Assembly (NCBI GenBank): GCA_020002185.1
Contig: CM034532.1
Span: forward strand, 24,836,838-24,900,837
Source of the DNA: Paraescarpia echinospica
Lineage: Eukaryota; Annelida; Polychaeta; Sabellida; Siboglinidae
DNA length: 64,000 bases
Reading direction: 5' to 3'
Made by a program: the position numbers and the translations under genes. Each line of letters begins with the position of its first letter. The first letter of the stretch is position 1. The notes below the pieces were generated by a model. It made no database searches. It was not told the origin of the DNA and saw only the letters and a list, made by a program, of their open reading frames with translations. Below, one piece after another: positions 40,131 through 53,717 of the stretch.

Positions 40131-40592
40131 GCCGTAGCTAGCGAGTGGGCGGGGGGGCAGTTGCCCCCCAGAAAAAATACAAAAAGTGTCCTTTTAGTAT
40201 TAAAGTGCCCTTTTTTGTTAGCCTATATTACTGACGTCATTGCTGTTTTTGTGATTCCATGCCCACGTACTACTCAAAGTTCCTTATTTTCAGAAACTGG
40301 CCCGCGCTATATCTCCCGTGCCTGAAAACGATCGCGCCCAGGCTTGAGGCGTGGATAAGGGACATAGAGAAGGGTGCGGGTAGTTCCTGCAAGCACAGCA
40401 ATACTGCCACTGAGCGATACCCCGTATTTAAGTGATCTTTTCCCGATATGAAAAAATGGCACATTTCCCTAAAAGGACAATTTAGGGTCCGTGACCAAGA
40501 ACCTCCTAGCCAAATAGTGCAATATGGGCAATGCACACGAGTACATTTCTTTGGCGAGAAAATGCATCCGGGACTGTGCCGTGTTGGGCTGT

Positions 40593-40869
40593 TCCTGACC
40601 TTTCGAGTTCACCAAGTCGTGTTTATAATATAAATGAGCCATTTGGAACGCAGCATTACTACCCTTTTGTAACAAAACTACAGGTATTGAGATGTCCTAC
40701 GAATACAGAAGCGTCGTAATTGCCAAGATTGACGTCAAGTTATATATGGAAGCACGTGTAATGTAATCACGTGACAAGTTTAAGTTTTGTTACAAAACAG
40801 TAGAACTGCTGCGTTCCAAAGGGCTCGTTTATATTGTAAACACGACTTACTGAACTCGAAAGTTCAGGA
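40593..40869. repeat. Inverted repeat with about 85-bp arms
   Basis: TCCTGACCTTTCGAGTTCA (40593) through TTTTGTAACAAAAC (about 40680) is complementary to 40783-40869, with about 100 bp between. A miniature inverted-repeat element is likely. The block near 40130 (CAGGGCCGTAGCTAGCGAG) is a sequence type widely repeated in marine invertebrates. Confidence 0.7.
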
Positions 40870-40879
40870 CTTTACCACT

Positions 40880-42980
40880 GGTAAATGTATGCAACTGGGT
40901 CAAGTAGGCGTTACAAAGTCGTATATACGATAACCCAGTATTCGTAAATCCAGAACGACACAGCTTCAGCGCCACCGCGCCAATACTGAAGACACAGATC
41001 AGTCAACAGCTGGCAACTATCGCATCAATATATTTTATCCATTTATTCATCACGTCCATGGCGAGTTGGCTTAACGATTTTCGAGTGACCGCCATGGACT
41101 CACTGTAACTTAATACCTCGTGTCGTCGATCCAACTTACAGAAACTAGATGACACAGGACTCACTGAATACTAGAGTATATATCTCAGTTCTGCTGAACA
41201 AAACGAGCTTCCTATGGAAATCGCAAAGTGGCGAAAGTGGTACGATGACCCTAAAGTTCCATGACCGTCGTCTTCGCGTGAACTGATTTCGACGTGAGGT
41301 CAAACATTTGCCGTCATCAGCAAGACCGTAAACATCTTCCTCACTACACTAGCCGGAAGCGTTGCTTGCTTGCGACCGGTCTCTTTGCGATGCCTCAAGT
41401 GGTGGAGTCGGTCAACAATGACAGCGGAATGTTATATACCCATAGAAACAATCTTCCCACCCTCGGAGAGCTTTATTTGTTTAAAGCCAAATGGCGAATC
41501 ACAGCACGCGACAGCGAGAGGAAGTGATCTTGATAAACAATTTAAGACGGGTGTTTTGGACCAATACTCCGTATATTATGCATGGATGTTGATTTTAAGA
41601 AACGTATTGTTATTTGATATTAATTATTTCTTTTCGTGTATTTTTGTTTCATTCCCACGCAGTATGCGGCCGATACTGAAACAATACGAAACTGCACCAT
41701 GATGGGGTACATTTTTTTAATTTTCTGGGATATAACCTCCACGTGAATTTCTGTATTTTACTGTAATTGTTTACTGTCCCCCTAGTTGCTTTAGGCTAGC
41801 TAAAGCCTACAGCCCTGGCAATAGTCCTATTCCGATTGAATGCCGCCATCTGCCCGTCTATTAAAGTTGTATTGTGATCAAATGAATAGTGTTCATGTTG
41901 TACTTTCTTAAAAACAGTTAAGAATGGTAGATCAACTCAGATTGAAACTTTAACCGAAACTAAAACAAAACCCACTACTTTTTGTTGGAATCTGCCTATC
42001 ATTAAAACTATCGGAGGGGTTCAGTTTTTCATTCGAATGTGTTCTCGTGTGAGGAATATAAGAATCAGTACTTTATTACGATTTTTACATTTGAGGAAAA
42101 TCCGCATTAATACATGATAGCCATACAGTCGTTTTCCTCCCTCTAAACATGCGCGCGCGTGTGTGTGCTTCCGTGCGTGCTCCTGCTTGCTCGCTTGTAT
42201 GCGTTCATGCGTGTACGCTTGTGTGAGTCCGTGCGTTTGTGCGTGCGTGCATGCGCATATGAGTTTCCATGCGCTTGTCAATCGCATTCATCGAGCGAGA
42301 ACAATCCGTCGGTATATTAATGTTAACGACCAGTAGCGTTGATAGGCATAAAAAGGACACTGGCGAGCCATTTCAAAGGGAGATCTAAACTGCATCTGCG
42401 ACACGGTCCACTGACACTGTAGCATAAATTATTTCAAGCTTAACAGACTCGAGTGTCTACGCTCGGTGTTACAGTGTAAGAATAGCATAAATCCGTCACC
42501 GAAGGGACGAAGACTGATAAAATTGATACAAGAGTTGGTGTTAAAATTGCCGGTTTATCCTGACCAGACGATTTCCGGTTTCTTCAGCTGCGTGTGGCCA
42601 CGCATTGCCGGTGAGTGACTTAGTGAATGAGTGAGTGAGTCTTCGTGATATAATTCAGTCTTTACACTGTAACTATTGCAACCAATGATAGGGTAAATTA
42701 TCCTCTCGGGTGGCTCCCGTTAGAATGACATGGGGTCGGTTTGCACAGTAGCCTCTTTGTAACAAACATTCGTCATTGATAATCCACTCACATTTCCGGC
42801 AGTGGCTGCGATCATTTCGTTTCGTTTCAAACCCCAAAGTTTTATTAAACCCGCACTGAGATCTCACGGGAAACTGTTTTATCAGGTAAAGTGTCTTAGC
42901 TACTTGATGTTAATATTTATTATATTTTTGGTAGATTGTTAACTTGCTTTAGCTGATTGATGTTAATATGTACCTTAAGC
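40880..42980. other. No gene recognised
   Basis: Only short chance ORFs. A purine/pyrimidine GT-rich stretch lies at 42150-42260. Confidence 0.45.
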
Positions 42981-42986
42981 AAACGT

Positions 42987-42999
42987 TGTGTGTGTGTGT

Positions 43000-43064
<65 letters not shown>

Positions 43065-43092
43065 CGTGCGTGTGTGCATGTGTGTATGTGTG
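42987..43092 (+). repeat. (TG)n microsatellite
   Basis: About 100 bases of alternating TG with a few substitutions. Confidence 0.95.
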
Positions 43093-44049
43093 TGTTTATT
43101 TATAGTTATTTTATTTTGACATAACACATACTTTGCTTTAATCTACTAATGTTCAGTATATTATGTTAATTGTATTTTATTTGTATGTTATCTATCCAAA
43201 TATACACAACGTCATATGTACATCTTTAATCTATATTTCATAGCGTAGATGAAGAAGTTTTTCTTGAGTAATTGGGCAGATACTTATTCGCTGGCACGAT
43301 CTTTTATTAAATATTTGCGACTAGTATCGGGCACACAGGAGGAGTTTTTATTGAGTGCACTCTCAATGATCAACAGTGATATGGTTACAGAACAAGAGGG
43401 TTATACCCATTAATGTGCACACAGTCACGTCTAGGTGGTTGGTCTGGTGCATGTGGTTTGTAGATCTGCTAAAAGGAGACAACGTTGACAGAGTTTGTTG
43501 GCAGATTTTTGTTGGAAGGCAAAATTGAAATATTGTTTGCAATGCACATGTAAAACATGCTCAAGATTTACACTGAACATAACTAAATCGTATTCCAATG
43601 TGGCATATTGTTTTCAAACAGACAAAACAAACATGTCATAGACTTATAGCCAATTGAACTGGACATGGTATCGCGTGCTGTGTTGGGCGCGATACGCGAG
43701 ACTCAAGTGTTCGCGTGTCGGGAATGTGCAATATTGTGCCAAGAATGACACGAATTCAGTGTGTTTACGATGTTTGCTATTTGAAAAACGTTTGCCTAAA
43801 GTTAGATATGCGGTTATTTTTTCACGGCCTGTGAACATCATCATGTTATTTAAGTGCCAGCAAGGGATTACTTGATAAAGAACCTAGAGCAAAGCTCAAT
43901 CCCGTAGCTCGTAGAGGGAGCGCTACATTATGGCGACAAGCACATGTTCGTGCCTCGTCTTATTCATTGAATTCGTGTTTTATGACGCTATTATTGTGGT
44001 CGCCAGATGGACAGAGATTTTTTGTTTATGCAAGAGTTATCGCTAAAAT

Positions 44050-46250
44050 GGTGAACTGGACATGTCTGCTATTTGGACTTCTGATGGTGCTTGCGGCTTG
44101 GATTCTCCTGTGCACCGGCCAGCATGGAAACATCCATAATGTTGAACTCAGCCGTGACTATTTTCTGGCATTAAACACCCTGGCACACGGCGATTCGGAC
44201 TTTCTTTCAAGCATCGACTTCCCACCAGAGCTAACGCGGAACAACACCAGACGGTTGCGTAAGCGAGGACGGTGGGGTGGTGTGCGACCTAGACTGGGGA
44301 AAACAAAATGTAAACCACCTTTACCATCCATGATATTGGCAACTGTATGAACTTTCAATGGCCTCAAGTTGGAAGAGCTTCGAGCAAACGTAACTTTCAA
44401 TGGCCTCAAGTTGGAAGAGCTTCGAGCAAACGTAACTTTCAATGGCCTCAAGTTGGAAGAGCTTCGAGCAAACGTAACTTTCAATGGCCTCAAGTTGGAA
44501 GAGCTTCGAGCAAACGTTTCCAATGGCCTCAAGTTGGAAGAGCTTCGAGCAAACGTAACTTCCAATGGCCTCAAGTTGGAAGAGCTTCGAGCAAACGTAA
44601 CTTTCAATGGCCTCAAGTTGGAAGAGCTTCGAGCAAACGTAACTTTCAATGGCCTCAAGTTGGAAGAGCTTCGAGCAAACGTAACTTTCAATGGCCTCAA
44701 GTTGGAAGAGCTTCGAGCAAACGTAACTTTCAATGGCCTCAAGTTGGAAGAGCTTCGAGCAAACGTAACTTCCAATGGCCTCAAGTTGGAAGAGCTTCGA
44801 GCAAACGTAACTTCCAATGGCCTCAAGTTGGAAGAGCTTCGAGCAAACGTAACTTTCAATGGCCTCAAGTTGGAAGAGCTTCGAGCAAACGTAACTTTCA
44901 ATGGCCTCAAGTTGGAAGAGCTTCGAGCAAACGTAACTTTCAATGGCCTCAAGTTGGAAGAGCTTCGAGCAAACGTAACTTTTTTAAATGAATACAGAGA
45001 CGCTGGCCTTGTGGCCTTCACCCAGACATGGTTCGACAGTTCTGCCTCTGATCATGGAACTTCAATCAAAGGATTTGAATACCCCATCCGGCTTGATCGC
45101 AACAAGCAATCGACCGGAAAGGAGAGAGGTGGGGGTGTTTGCATTTACGTCAATTAACGCTGGTGCAAAACTGTCATTGTGTGTGAACATCTCTGCACCC
45201 CGGACATTGAACTGTTGACTGTTTCACAACGACCACTGTTTCTACTCCGTGAATTTCCTCAATTATTTTTGACTGTTGTTTACATATACCCCAGAACCAA
45301 TGTGGGCCGAGCCTCCCAGCATATTTGTGATGTGACACAGAAACTGGACGTTTTGTCCACCGATGCACCAAGTTCATACTTGGTGATTTCAATCAGTGCA
45401 CCCTAAATAAAAGTCTGCCTACCTACCACCAGTACATTACGTGCCCAAGCCGCATACATCGGACGACTGACGAGTGCTACGGTTCGGTGCCCAATACGTA
45501 TAAGCTAATCCACCGATCGGCGACGCCGATCACATTACGGTTCACTTGGTTCCTGCTTACATAATTATGTCTTCTGGAGCGTCTAAATGCGTTGATATAC
45601 AGGTCAAGGTGTGGAATGAAGACAGCATAGCTAGACTACAGGGTTATTATGACTGTACTAACTGGGATGTTTTTCGGGATTCCTGTGATAACCTAAATGA
45701 ACTTACCGACGTTGTGACCTATTATGTTTCTTTCTGCGTAAAAAGTGCAAAGTGTACCCTAACAACAAACATTGGGTTTCTAAACAACAGAAAATGGTAT
45801 TAAAAGACAAGAAAAGGGCTTACTTTCGGGCAGACTTAGCTGGACGATGGGACGTTCAAAGGAGTGTCAGATCACATATTAGGAAAGCATGACAGAGCAA
45901 AAAACAAAAAAAGAATGGAAGTTAAAAACAGGTGACATGAGAACAGTCTGGGAAGGCATTAAGACTATCAGTGACATGCAGTTATATAGACAGAATTCCA
46001 ATCACTTATCTCCCTTGGGGGGTAAAGATGAAGGAGTCTTTGCAGAGGATATGAATTCTTTCTAGTCTTGTTTTGACACACACGATTTTCGTTCTGTCAT
46101 TGACGATATTAGACGTTCAACTAAGACAGATGGCAAACTAGAAATTGGAGAAGAAGATGTGTTGAGAGTATTCCAATGTACAAATGTGAGCAAAGGTCCT
46201 TGTCCTGATAGCATTTCCGGTCAAGTTTTGAAGCATTATGCCATTCAGTT
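44050..46250 (+). pseudogene. Rex1/Babar-like LINE, 5' and APE region, interrupted by a minisatellite
   Basis: The N-terminal region has a membrane-like stretch and the RKRGRWGGVRPRL motif followed by PPLPSMILA (44250-44345), the usual lead-in to the APE domain of this LINE group. After the 42-bp repeat array, APE sequence resumes (NEYRDAGLVAFTQTWF; RGGGVCIYVN, 45140), then in other frames CTPDIELL, FLTVVYIYPR and VWNEDSIARLQGYYDCTNWDVF (45620-45680). It stops near a perfect hairpin at 46251. Several frameshifts and stops. Confidence 0.75.
44349..44985 (+). repeat. 42-bp coding minisatellite (about 15 copies)
   Basis: Unit AACTTTCAATGGCCTCAAG... of 42 bases repeats about 15 times; one unit near 44517 lacks three bases. 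Because 42 is 14 codons, frames stay open on both strands. One forward frame reads LEELRANV(T)FNGLK per unit, identical to the LINE codons at the array's end, so the array arose by expansion inside the LINE. Confidence 0.92.
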
Positions 46251-46291
46251 GTCTGTTATCTTCCACTTCATGGAAGTGGAAGATAACAGAC
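46251..46291. repeat. Perfect 19-bp-arm hairpin
   Basis: GTCTGTTATCTTCCACTTC (46251-46269), a 3-base loop, and the exact complement (46273-46291). It marks where the Rex1-like LINE sequence breaks off. Confidence 0.85.
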
Positions 46292-46624
46292 ATCTGTCTG
46301 AGGTAACAGCCGAGATGCAGATGGGGCGAGTTGACTCCATGTGAATTTTGACATTTGTGCAAATTTATGTTGCTTGGGCTTCCCGCCAATTATCACTACA
46401 GGTGGCTACGTTACCAGCAGCCAGTAGTGATCGTCACCGGACCGTGATGAATACTTGTTGTGTTCGCCATTTCACAGCTGGCTGCCTGCCTCTCCAAGCG
46501 CGACCGATGGCAGTGCACTAACGTCAGCCGAGGTAGTGATTACGTCGGTCACGCATGACCTCCGTCGTGGAGTGAATAAGGTTCGACTTCGTGGTAAATT
46601 GCTGAGACTTCTCAACTTCCCAAC

Positions 46625-47440
46625 ATGCCCAGGCCAAACTCAAAGGCAAAAAAGATTGTTCAAGCGAGCAAAGTGACAATGTCGACCGCAGAGACAGCGA
46701 CCGCTACGACTACATTGAAACCATTCTGACGAGGCAACAAGATATGATGGAACTGATGCTTCAGAAACAAAACATCATGATAGCAGATATGATGAACAAA
46801 TTTGTGGAATGCATCAGCAAACCGGTAGAAACAAAGCTGGAATCAATGCAAAATGAAATGTTTGTAATAGCGAATTATTATCAAAAACTAACCAAAGAAA
46901 ACTCTTTGCTGAAAAGAACCGTTGAAACTCTCACCGACAAATTACAAACCGTAACAAAACAAAACGTTGATATGGAAACACAACTGGACGAAATCGAACA
47001 ATACTCAAGACGAGGCTGTTTGGTAATGGATTGCCCGAGGTAACAGCCGAGACAGATGAACAAACTTTCGTAACTTTTGTCCAGAGCAAATTCCCAGATG
47101 TCACGATAAACGTAAGCGACTTTAGCAAAGCCCATTGACTACCAACCAGAGACAACCGCGACAACCGTGACAACCGACGCCAAGGAAGACCAATGGTCGT
47201 AAAATTTGCGACTCATCAAAAAAAGATGAACTCTACTCTGGTCGAAAATCCCTTAAAGGCACCAACGCTTACATGAACGAACTGTTAACAAAAAAACGTG
47301 CTGAACTACTACATCGCTTCTGCATCAGCAACATCAAGGAGAGAACAACTGTATGCACGAAAGCTGGCAAAGTCTTCGTCAGAGTGGGAGAGCAAATCGT
47401 TCACTTGAAAACAAAAGAAGACGTAAAGGCCTTTGTGTGA
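46625..47440 (+). pseudogene. LINE ORF1 (coiled coil and RRM), decayed
   Basis: Starts at ATG 46625 with a basic stretch, shifts frame near 46720, then reads a long coiled coil (KLESMQNEMF..; LTDKLQTVTKQNVDMETQLDEIEQYSRR). QYSRR is a hallmark of LINE ORF1 proteins. A C-terminal KVFVRVGEQIVHLKTKEDV segment follows after further lesions. It is placed 5' of the reverse transcriptase at 47849 and probably belongs to the same element. Confidence 0.7.
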
Positions 47441-47848
47441 CTGTGCGAACAATGCGTCAGTGCCAGAGTGTTGTACAGGTATTTTCTTCTCGTGTTACTG
47501 TGCAAGCAATGCAGCAATGTGTGTTACCTGGCTATCATCAGGCACTATCTTCTTGTATGACTGTGCAAACAAGACATAATCTACTCTATGCGACCTTTAT
47601 ATGTATGAATGTTTTTTTTTTTTTTTTGAAATGTTCATTTACACATTTTTACTTCTCTCAGTTATGATAAGTTTAAAATGCACTAATGGGGAACATGCGG
47701 CATCTCCTTTAAATGTATTATTCAGACGCATGCGCGTTATATGCGTTATATATATTATTTTGCCAAAATGTGTTTTTGTTAACAGTAAAATTAGTCTTGT
47801 TATGCTGTTTAATTTTATTAATTTGACAAGCAATATATTGTTTTAAAT

Positions 47849-50785
47849 ATGATCAGTACTGACCGTTTGTTAGGATGTTACGGTGGTATAGAAAATAATT
47901 CTTTAAATCATATTTTAAAAATAGATACAAATGATGAAGATGGTGAATTAAATATAATTCACCAGTCACCATATTTTAATGATGACGACTTAATTAATCA
48001 CATAAAAAACAAACAGGACAAATTTAAAATACTAAGTCTAAACTGTCAATGTCTAAACGCAAAAATTGATGAAATTGTTATTAAGCTAGACAAACTTAGA
48101 AACAATAATTGCAAAATCAACGCTCTTTGTTTACAAGAAACGTGGCTTAAGGATGATTCTGATACCTCCTTATTACAAATTGATGGATACAATTTAATAT
48201 CACAAGGCAGAATATGTAGTGGTCACGCTGGCCTAGCAATATATCTTTATAAAAAATACAACTATAAATTGTTAGATATTTATACAAAGTCAAACATATG
48301 GGAAGGAAATAATATCAAACACCGTCAAGAAAAAAATCATCACTGGAAATATATACCGACCTCCTAGAGATGTCATTGAGAATTATCAAACATTCATAGA
48401 AGCATTATGCCCTAAATTAGATCATCTGCAAAACCTAACTGGTGAAGTAATACTAGCCGGAGATTATAATATTGATCTATTGAAAATAAAAGAAAAAAAC
48501 ATAATATGTGAATACTTTGATACAATCACAGCACATGGTTTCTTTCCTAAAATTACTTTACAAACACGTTTTTCAAATACTAACTGCACGCTTATTGATA
48601 ATTTTGTATGCAAATTCTCAAAAGGTCTTTTTAAATCAACTGCCGGCATTTTAATCAGCAGCATTTCTGATCATTTTCCGTATTTTATATGCCTTGATTG
48701 CAATGCAACTGTTACAAATGTCCCTAAATATATCAGAATTAGAAAACAAAATACTGACAGCCTTGAACATTTTAAAATAGAATTGATGCGTTCAAACATT
48801 TATAATAAACTGAATAAGGATATATATATATACTAATCTCAACGGCAATTACAACCTCCTTGATGAAACTATTACTACTGCTATGGATAAATTCTTTCCT
48901 ACTAAAATCATTAAATATAATAAACACAAACACAACAAGTCATGTTGGATTACACAAGGTATCATTAGATCTATAAAATTTTGAGATAAATTGTATTCAA
49001 AACTTAAACATACTCATATAGGTACAGCAGAATATGTTTCGCTCAATACAAATTTTCATACATATAATAAAATTCTTAAAATAAATATTAGATTAGCCAA
49101 ACAAGCATATTATCAATCCAGTTTTGAAAGCAATAAGCACGATATTAAAAAACGTGGTCTCTGATTAAAGAAATTATTCAAAAAAGACAGGGACAGAAAC
49201 ATTTCCTGATTTATTTCAAATTTATGGGATAAAAGTAACTGACAAGACTATTATTGCAAATAAATTTAATTCATTTTTTAAAATCAATATTGGTTCTACA
49301 CTTGCATCACAAATAACCAATACTGGAGATAACTCTTACACAGACTATTTAACAGAGAGACGTATACAGACTTTCAACTTTAAGCCAATAGACAATAGTA
49401 CAACGATTAGCATAATTGATAGCTTACATCCAAAATCTAGCTGTGGTAAAGATGGTCTATCAACCAAACTACTAAAGCTAATAAAAAATGAAATAAGTGA
49501 AGCAGTCACTCTAATCATTAACCAATCAATAACAACTGACATTTCTCCAGATAAATAAAAAATTGCTAAAGTTATTCCACTTTTTAAAAATGGTGATGAG
49601 ACAATCTTTGATAATTATCGTCCAATTTCTATCTTACCAGCTATTTCCAAGATATTTGAAAGATGAATGTTTAATCAAATACACGAACATTTCAATTCCA
49701 ATAACTTATACTGTGAGAATCAATACGGGTTTAGGGAAAACCATTCTACGGAACTTGCCACTCTAGAAATAATAGACAGAATTGTCCAACAACTTGACCA
49801 ATCAGCAACCCCAATAAACATATACCTAGACCTCTCTAAAGCCTTTGACACAATTGATCATAACATATTATTACAAAAAGTAAATTATTATGGAATAAAT
49901 GGTGCAGCACTAGATCTATGTAAAACATGTATTACACAATCGTAAGCAATATGTTGAAATTGGCGCTTACAAGTCGGAAGAAGCTGCAATAAACACTGGT
50001 GTCCCACAAGGGTCTATTTTAGGACCCCTTCTATTTATCATATAAATTAATGACATAATATTTTCAAGTGATCATTTTAAATTCATAATGTATGCAGACG
50101 ACACCACTCTTTTTAGTACATTGAATAAATTCCAATCTCCGGATGGCCACGTCCAAAATCAAAATATAAATAAAGAATTAGAAAACATATGCAGTTGTCT
50201 AAAGGAAAACAAACTTTCTCTTAACATTAAGAAAACAAAATTCATGGTATTTCACATGCCCCAAAAGGAAATCGAACTTCCTAAAATAGAAGTAGATGGG
50301 ACAAATATTGAATGTGTACATGATTTTAATTGCTTAGGTATCACCATAACCAACACCTAAATTGGGACAGCCATATAAACAAAACAGCAAATAAAATCAA
50401 TAAAATAATTGGAATTTTAAATAAACTTAAACATGTATTACCTAAGAATATATTAACAATAATGTATAATTCGCTCATTCTTCCCAAGATTAATTATGGC
50501 ATATTGGTGTGGGGCTATCAAGCCCATCGCATTTTTAAACTTCAAAAGAAAGCAGTGCGAATAGTTACTTCAAGTAAATACAATTCTCACACAGATCCCA
50601 TCTTCAAAGAATGTAAATTTCTTAAGCTGGATGACATCCATAGACTCAAACAGCTCAAATTTTATTACAAATTGATCAACAAGGATATACCAGAATATTT
50701 CAGTCGTATTCCATACACATATAACTTTGCAATTCACCAATATAATACATGTGGTAAAAACAACTTATTTATTCACTATAGTTAA
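47849..50785 (+). pseudogene. L2/CR1-like LINE ORF2, decayed
   Basis: APE domain: ILSLNCQCLNAKIDEI, CLQETWL, GDYNIDLL, SSISDHFPYF. Reverse transcriptase: [68 protein letters not shown] and YADDTTLF (about 50092). It ends with VWGYQAHRIFKLQKKAVRIV. At least six stops or frameshifts (for example near 48330, 48835, 49555, 49663, 49942, 50350). The AT-rich composition differs from neighbouring LINEs. Confidence 0.87.
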
Positions 50786-51233
50786 TCAGTTACTGACTTA
50801 ATCATCAATATGCAAACAAGTACATCAGACACAACATTATACAAAATGTTAACAATACTCCAAACATCATCCTTGATAAAATTTATACACATAGTTTATA
50901 TGGTTTTTCCACTTATACAAAAATTACTTTATCAAGAACTATGAATCATGTTGTCATATTTCTAACTGTTACATCTGTCAATCTTTAACTTGACATGACT
51001 TTGCATTTGTTTAAACTAATTTATGTATTATACTATATTATAATGTACTATACTAAACATACTATATATATGTATGCATATAGAGTTGATCATGTGATAA
51101 TCATATAATTATGTTACATCAGTGGGGTGGCTCCCATGATAGCGGCATATAATTGTCTTAATGGGAGCCTCCCTGACCTTAAAATGAATTTTATATTGTA
51201 GTTTATGTACTTATGATGGTAAAAAAATAAATA

Positions 51234-51234
51234 C

Positions 51235-51278
<44 letters not shown>
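51234..51278 (+). repeat. (TCTG)n tail of the LINE
   Basis: About eleven TCTG units directly after an AATAAATACTG end, matching the microsatellite 3' tails of L2/CR1-type LINEs. The 3' UTR runs from 50786 to here. Confidence 0.85.
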
Positions 51279-52150
51279 ATCTTCCAGGCCTCTCCTACCT
51301 TACAGAAAATCCATATATTTTGGAAAACGTAAACTATTGTCCCTGTCCCAAAAACAGCTCACCCTGCAGGGCCAAATGATTTCGCCCAGTAGTGTTGACA
51401 TCGCACGTAATGAAGAGTTTTGTAAAAGTTGTCAAAACCATGATCATGAACCGAACAGCGCATCTTCTAGCCCCCTGAAATTTACATATCGGCCTGGGAG
51501 AGGGGTGTAGGACGCAGTCGCTACTCTGCTAAACCTTGCACTGTGTCCATCTTTAAAAGGCCAAAACCCATGCCATAGTTCTTTACCTTGATCTGAGTTC
51601 TGCTTTTACTTGAATTTACTTGATTTTTATGAACGCTGCACACAAATTTCCCTTCATGGACAATAAAGTATTATTGTATTGTATTACATAGTATTGTATG
51701 TCATGGTAAGAGTAAATCGTATCTGTGGGGATGGTCTCAAAACACACCATGAAATCAAAGTAGTTTAAATATTATCTTGGGGGGATTACCTCAACGTAAT
51801 AAAGTTAACGACAAATGTTTTTGAGTATAGCACATTCCCTTGCTAGTTCAAAGCGCACTTCATAAAAGTATGGCACAAAACACACTATGCCCATTTATCT
51901 ATCTCTATAAAAACTATACACATAAAACAATAACAACATTTATAAACTGTGCTAAAACCATATACAGATTAATTTTAATGTTAACTAATTAAAGGTGTAT
52001 GTCATTTAAAACATTGAAATAAAAAACTAACCCCCGTGAAGGCAATAATAGTATTAGTATACCTAAACGTTACAACACATTTACTAAGAATGTTTCGGCC
52101 AGAATGTAAGTAAATTGTATGATTCTAAATGTAACGTTCATCGTAAAGCA
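51279..52150. other. LINE 3'-end debris, no gene
   Basis: AATAAAGTATTATTGTATTGTATT near 51661-51690 is a typical LINE 3' terminus with a pentamer tail. The remaining sequence shows no coding signal. Confidence 0.45.
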
Positions 52151-52151
52151 G

Positions 52152-52400
52152 TCAACGTGTTTTGGGAAAAAAGAAGGGTTTTTTGTCCTTCTTGAATGCC
52201 GCCACCGAACTATATGGTCTAATTGATAGTGGCAACGCATTACAGAGAACAGGTGCGACTACGAGAAAGGAGCGGCCGCCAGATCTACAACTAGTCATTT
52301 TGTACAGCGGACCGCAGAGAACTCGTGCAGCTGTGAAATACCGTGGGGTCTTGTCGCTTAAGCACATAGAGTTAAGCAGGATAATCTTAATTTAAACTCT
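52152..52400 (-). pseudogene. LINE reverse transcriptase C-terminal tail
   Basis: Minus strand reads RSFLVVAPVLCNALPLSIRP followed by FKKDKKPFFF, the standard end of CR1/jockey-type reverse transcriptases (R.F...AP.LWN.LP..IR...S...FKK.LK). Only the 3' end survives. Confidence 0.7.
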
Positions 52401-52740
52401 ACCCAGCAGTGGACGGGTAACCAATGTAAATCCCGAAGAACTGGCGAGATATGTTCTCTAGGGATGTGTACTTGATGCGGGCAGCCATGTTTTGCACACG
52501 TTGTAATCAAATAAGTAGGGTGACACCCCTTTCCAAACCCACCCCTCAGACTATATGAAATGGAAGGAGATTAATCCCATACCTCCTTCACTGTAGCCGG
52601 CACATAGTTGACATTTGCCTGTAGCTTTACACACTAGGAATGGTTCAGCTTTTAAGGGTGATCCATATTGTTCTTTTCTTGTTCTGAAATATGTTTGATA
52701 AAAAACTTGAAAGAGAACAATTGCTTGTTTTTTTCCAGCC

Positions 52741-52870
52741 AAACATACGCATACGCACACGCACACATATGCACACGCACACACGCACACGCAAGCATGC
52801 GCACACACGCACACGCACACACACACGCACACGCACACGCACACGCACACGCACACACACACACACACAT
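52741..52870 (+). repeat. (CA)n-rich microsatellite
   Basis: CA repeats with regular CG interruptions. ORFs over it (Cys/Val or His/Thr repeats) are not genes. Confidence 0.95.
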
Positions 52871-53717
52871 ATACATATATTAATTTGGTGGCCTAGAAAA
52901 CGAGGATGGTATGCCTTTCGCATACCGTGTATGACCAACAAAAAAGGCACAGGTAAACAGAGTCTGTATTCACAGCAACGAATTAATAATCAATTACAAG
53001 AAAATGGTGATGATGAATGTTTTTGTAAGAAGAAGTAACATGCCAATTTATGGAAATCAAAAATGGACACTGCGCATCGGCGTTCAACGCAATTGTTAAT
53101 CGATCTCCATGAATACAATTTTTTGTCTATTCTTGTGTAGTGGGGGCCAATGTTTTCCCGTATGTTAATGTATTGCAACCTTTGTAAATGCATTCTGAAA
53201 TGTCTTAACAATAAAAAAACGATGTTGCCATTTTTCTATTGACCTTTGATGACCTTGAACATGGGTCAAATGTGTTTTTTCACTTAAAATCTTCACGTGA
53301 ACATGATTGTTTCAACAATTCAAACATTCTGACATATAGAGGCAACATTTTTGGTTATGTTTAGGGATTCAGCTTCTTTCTATGGATGCATGGGCTGATT
53401 TTATGATTGAAACACTACACCACCATGCAAGGTCTCGAGTGCCTATTTTATACAAACACCCATCAAAGTAACAATATCATTCTTTAACAGCATCACAATG
53501 TTTTGTTGCTATTATACTCCAATTAACTGGTTGAATTATCTTCCTGGATGTATTAACGTATCACCACCTCATGTTGCCATTTTGTTCTGACCCGTTTCCG
53601 ACTTGCTCTTATTTGTTCCCAAACCACGTCCACATCCTGCGAATGCGCAAGTAACTTTTTGACAACAAATGCATATTAATGTAAAGTTGTGACATTCTTA
53701 TCGTATTGCGTAGTGTT

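Noticed and set aside
40130..40180. CAGGGCCGTAGCTAGC block as a hAT terminus
   Set aside because: No opposite terminus or target duplication found nearby.
44158..45021. 287-aa minus-strand ORF of TFARSSSNLRPLK repeats
   Set aside because: It is the antisense reading of the 42-bp LINE-derived minisatellite; frame openness follows from the 42-bp period.
52551..53038. Several ORFs of Cys/Val, Arg/Val or His/Thr repeats
   Set aside because: They only read through the (CA)n microsatellite.
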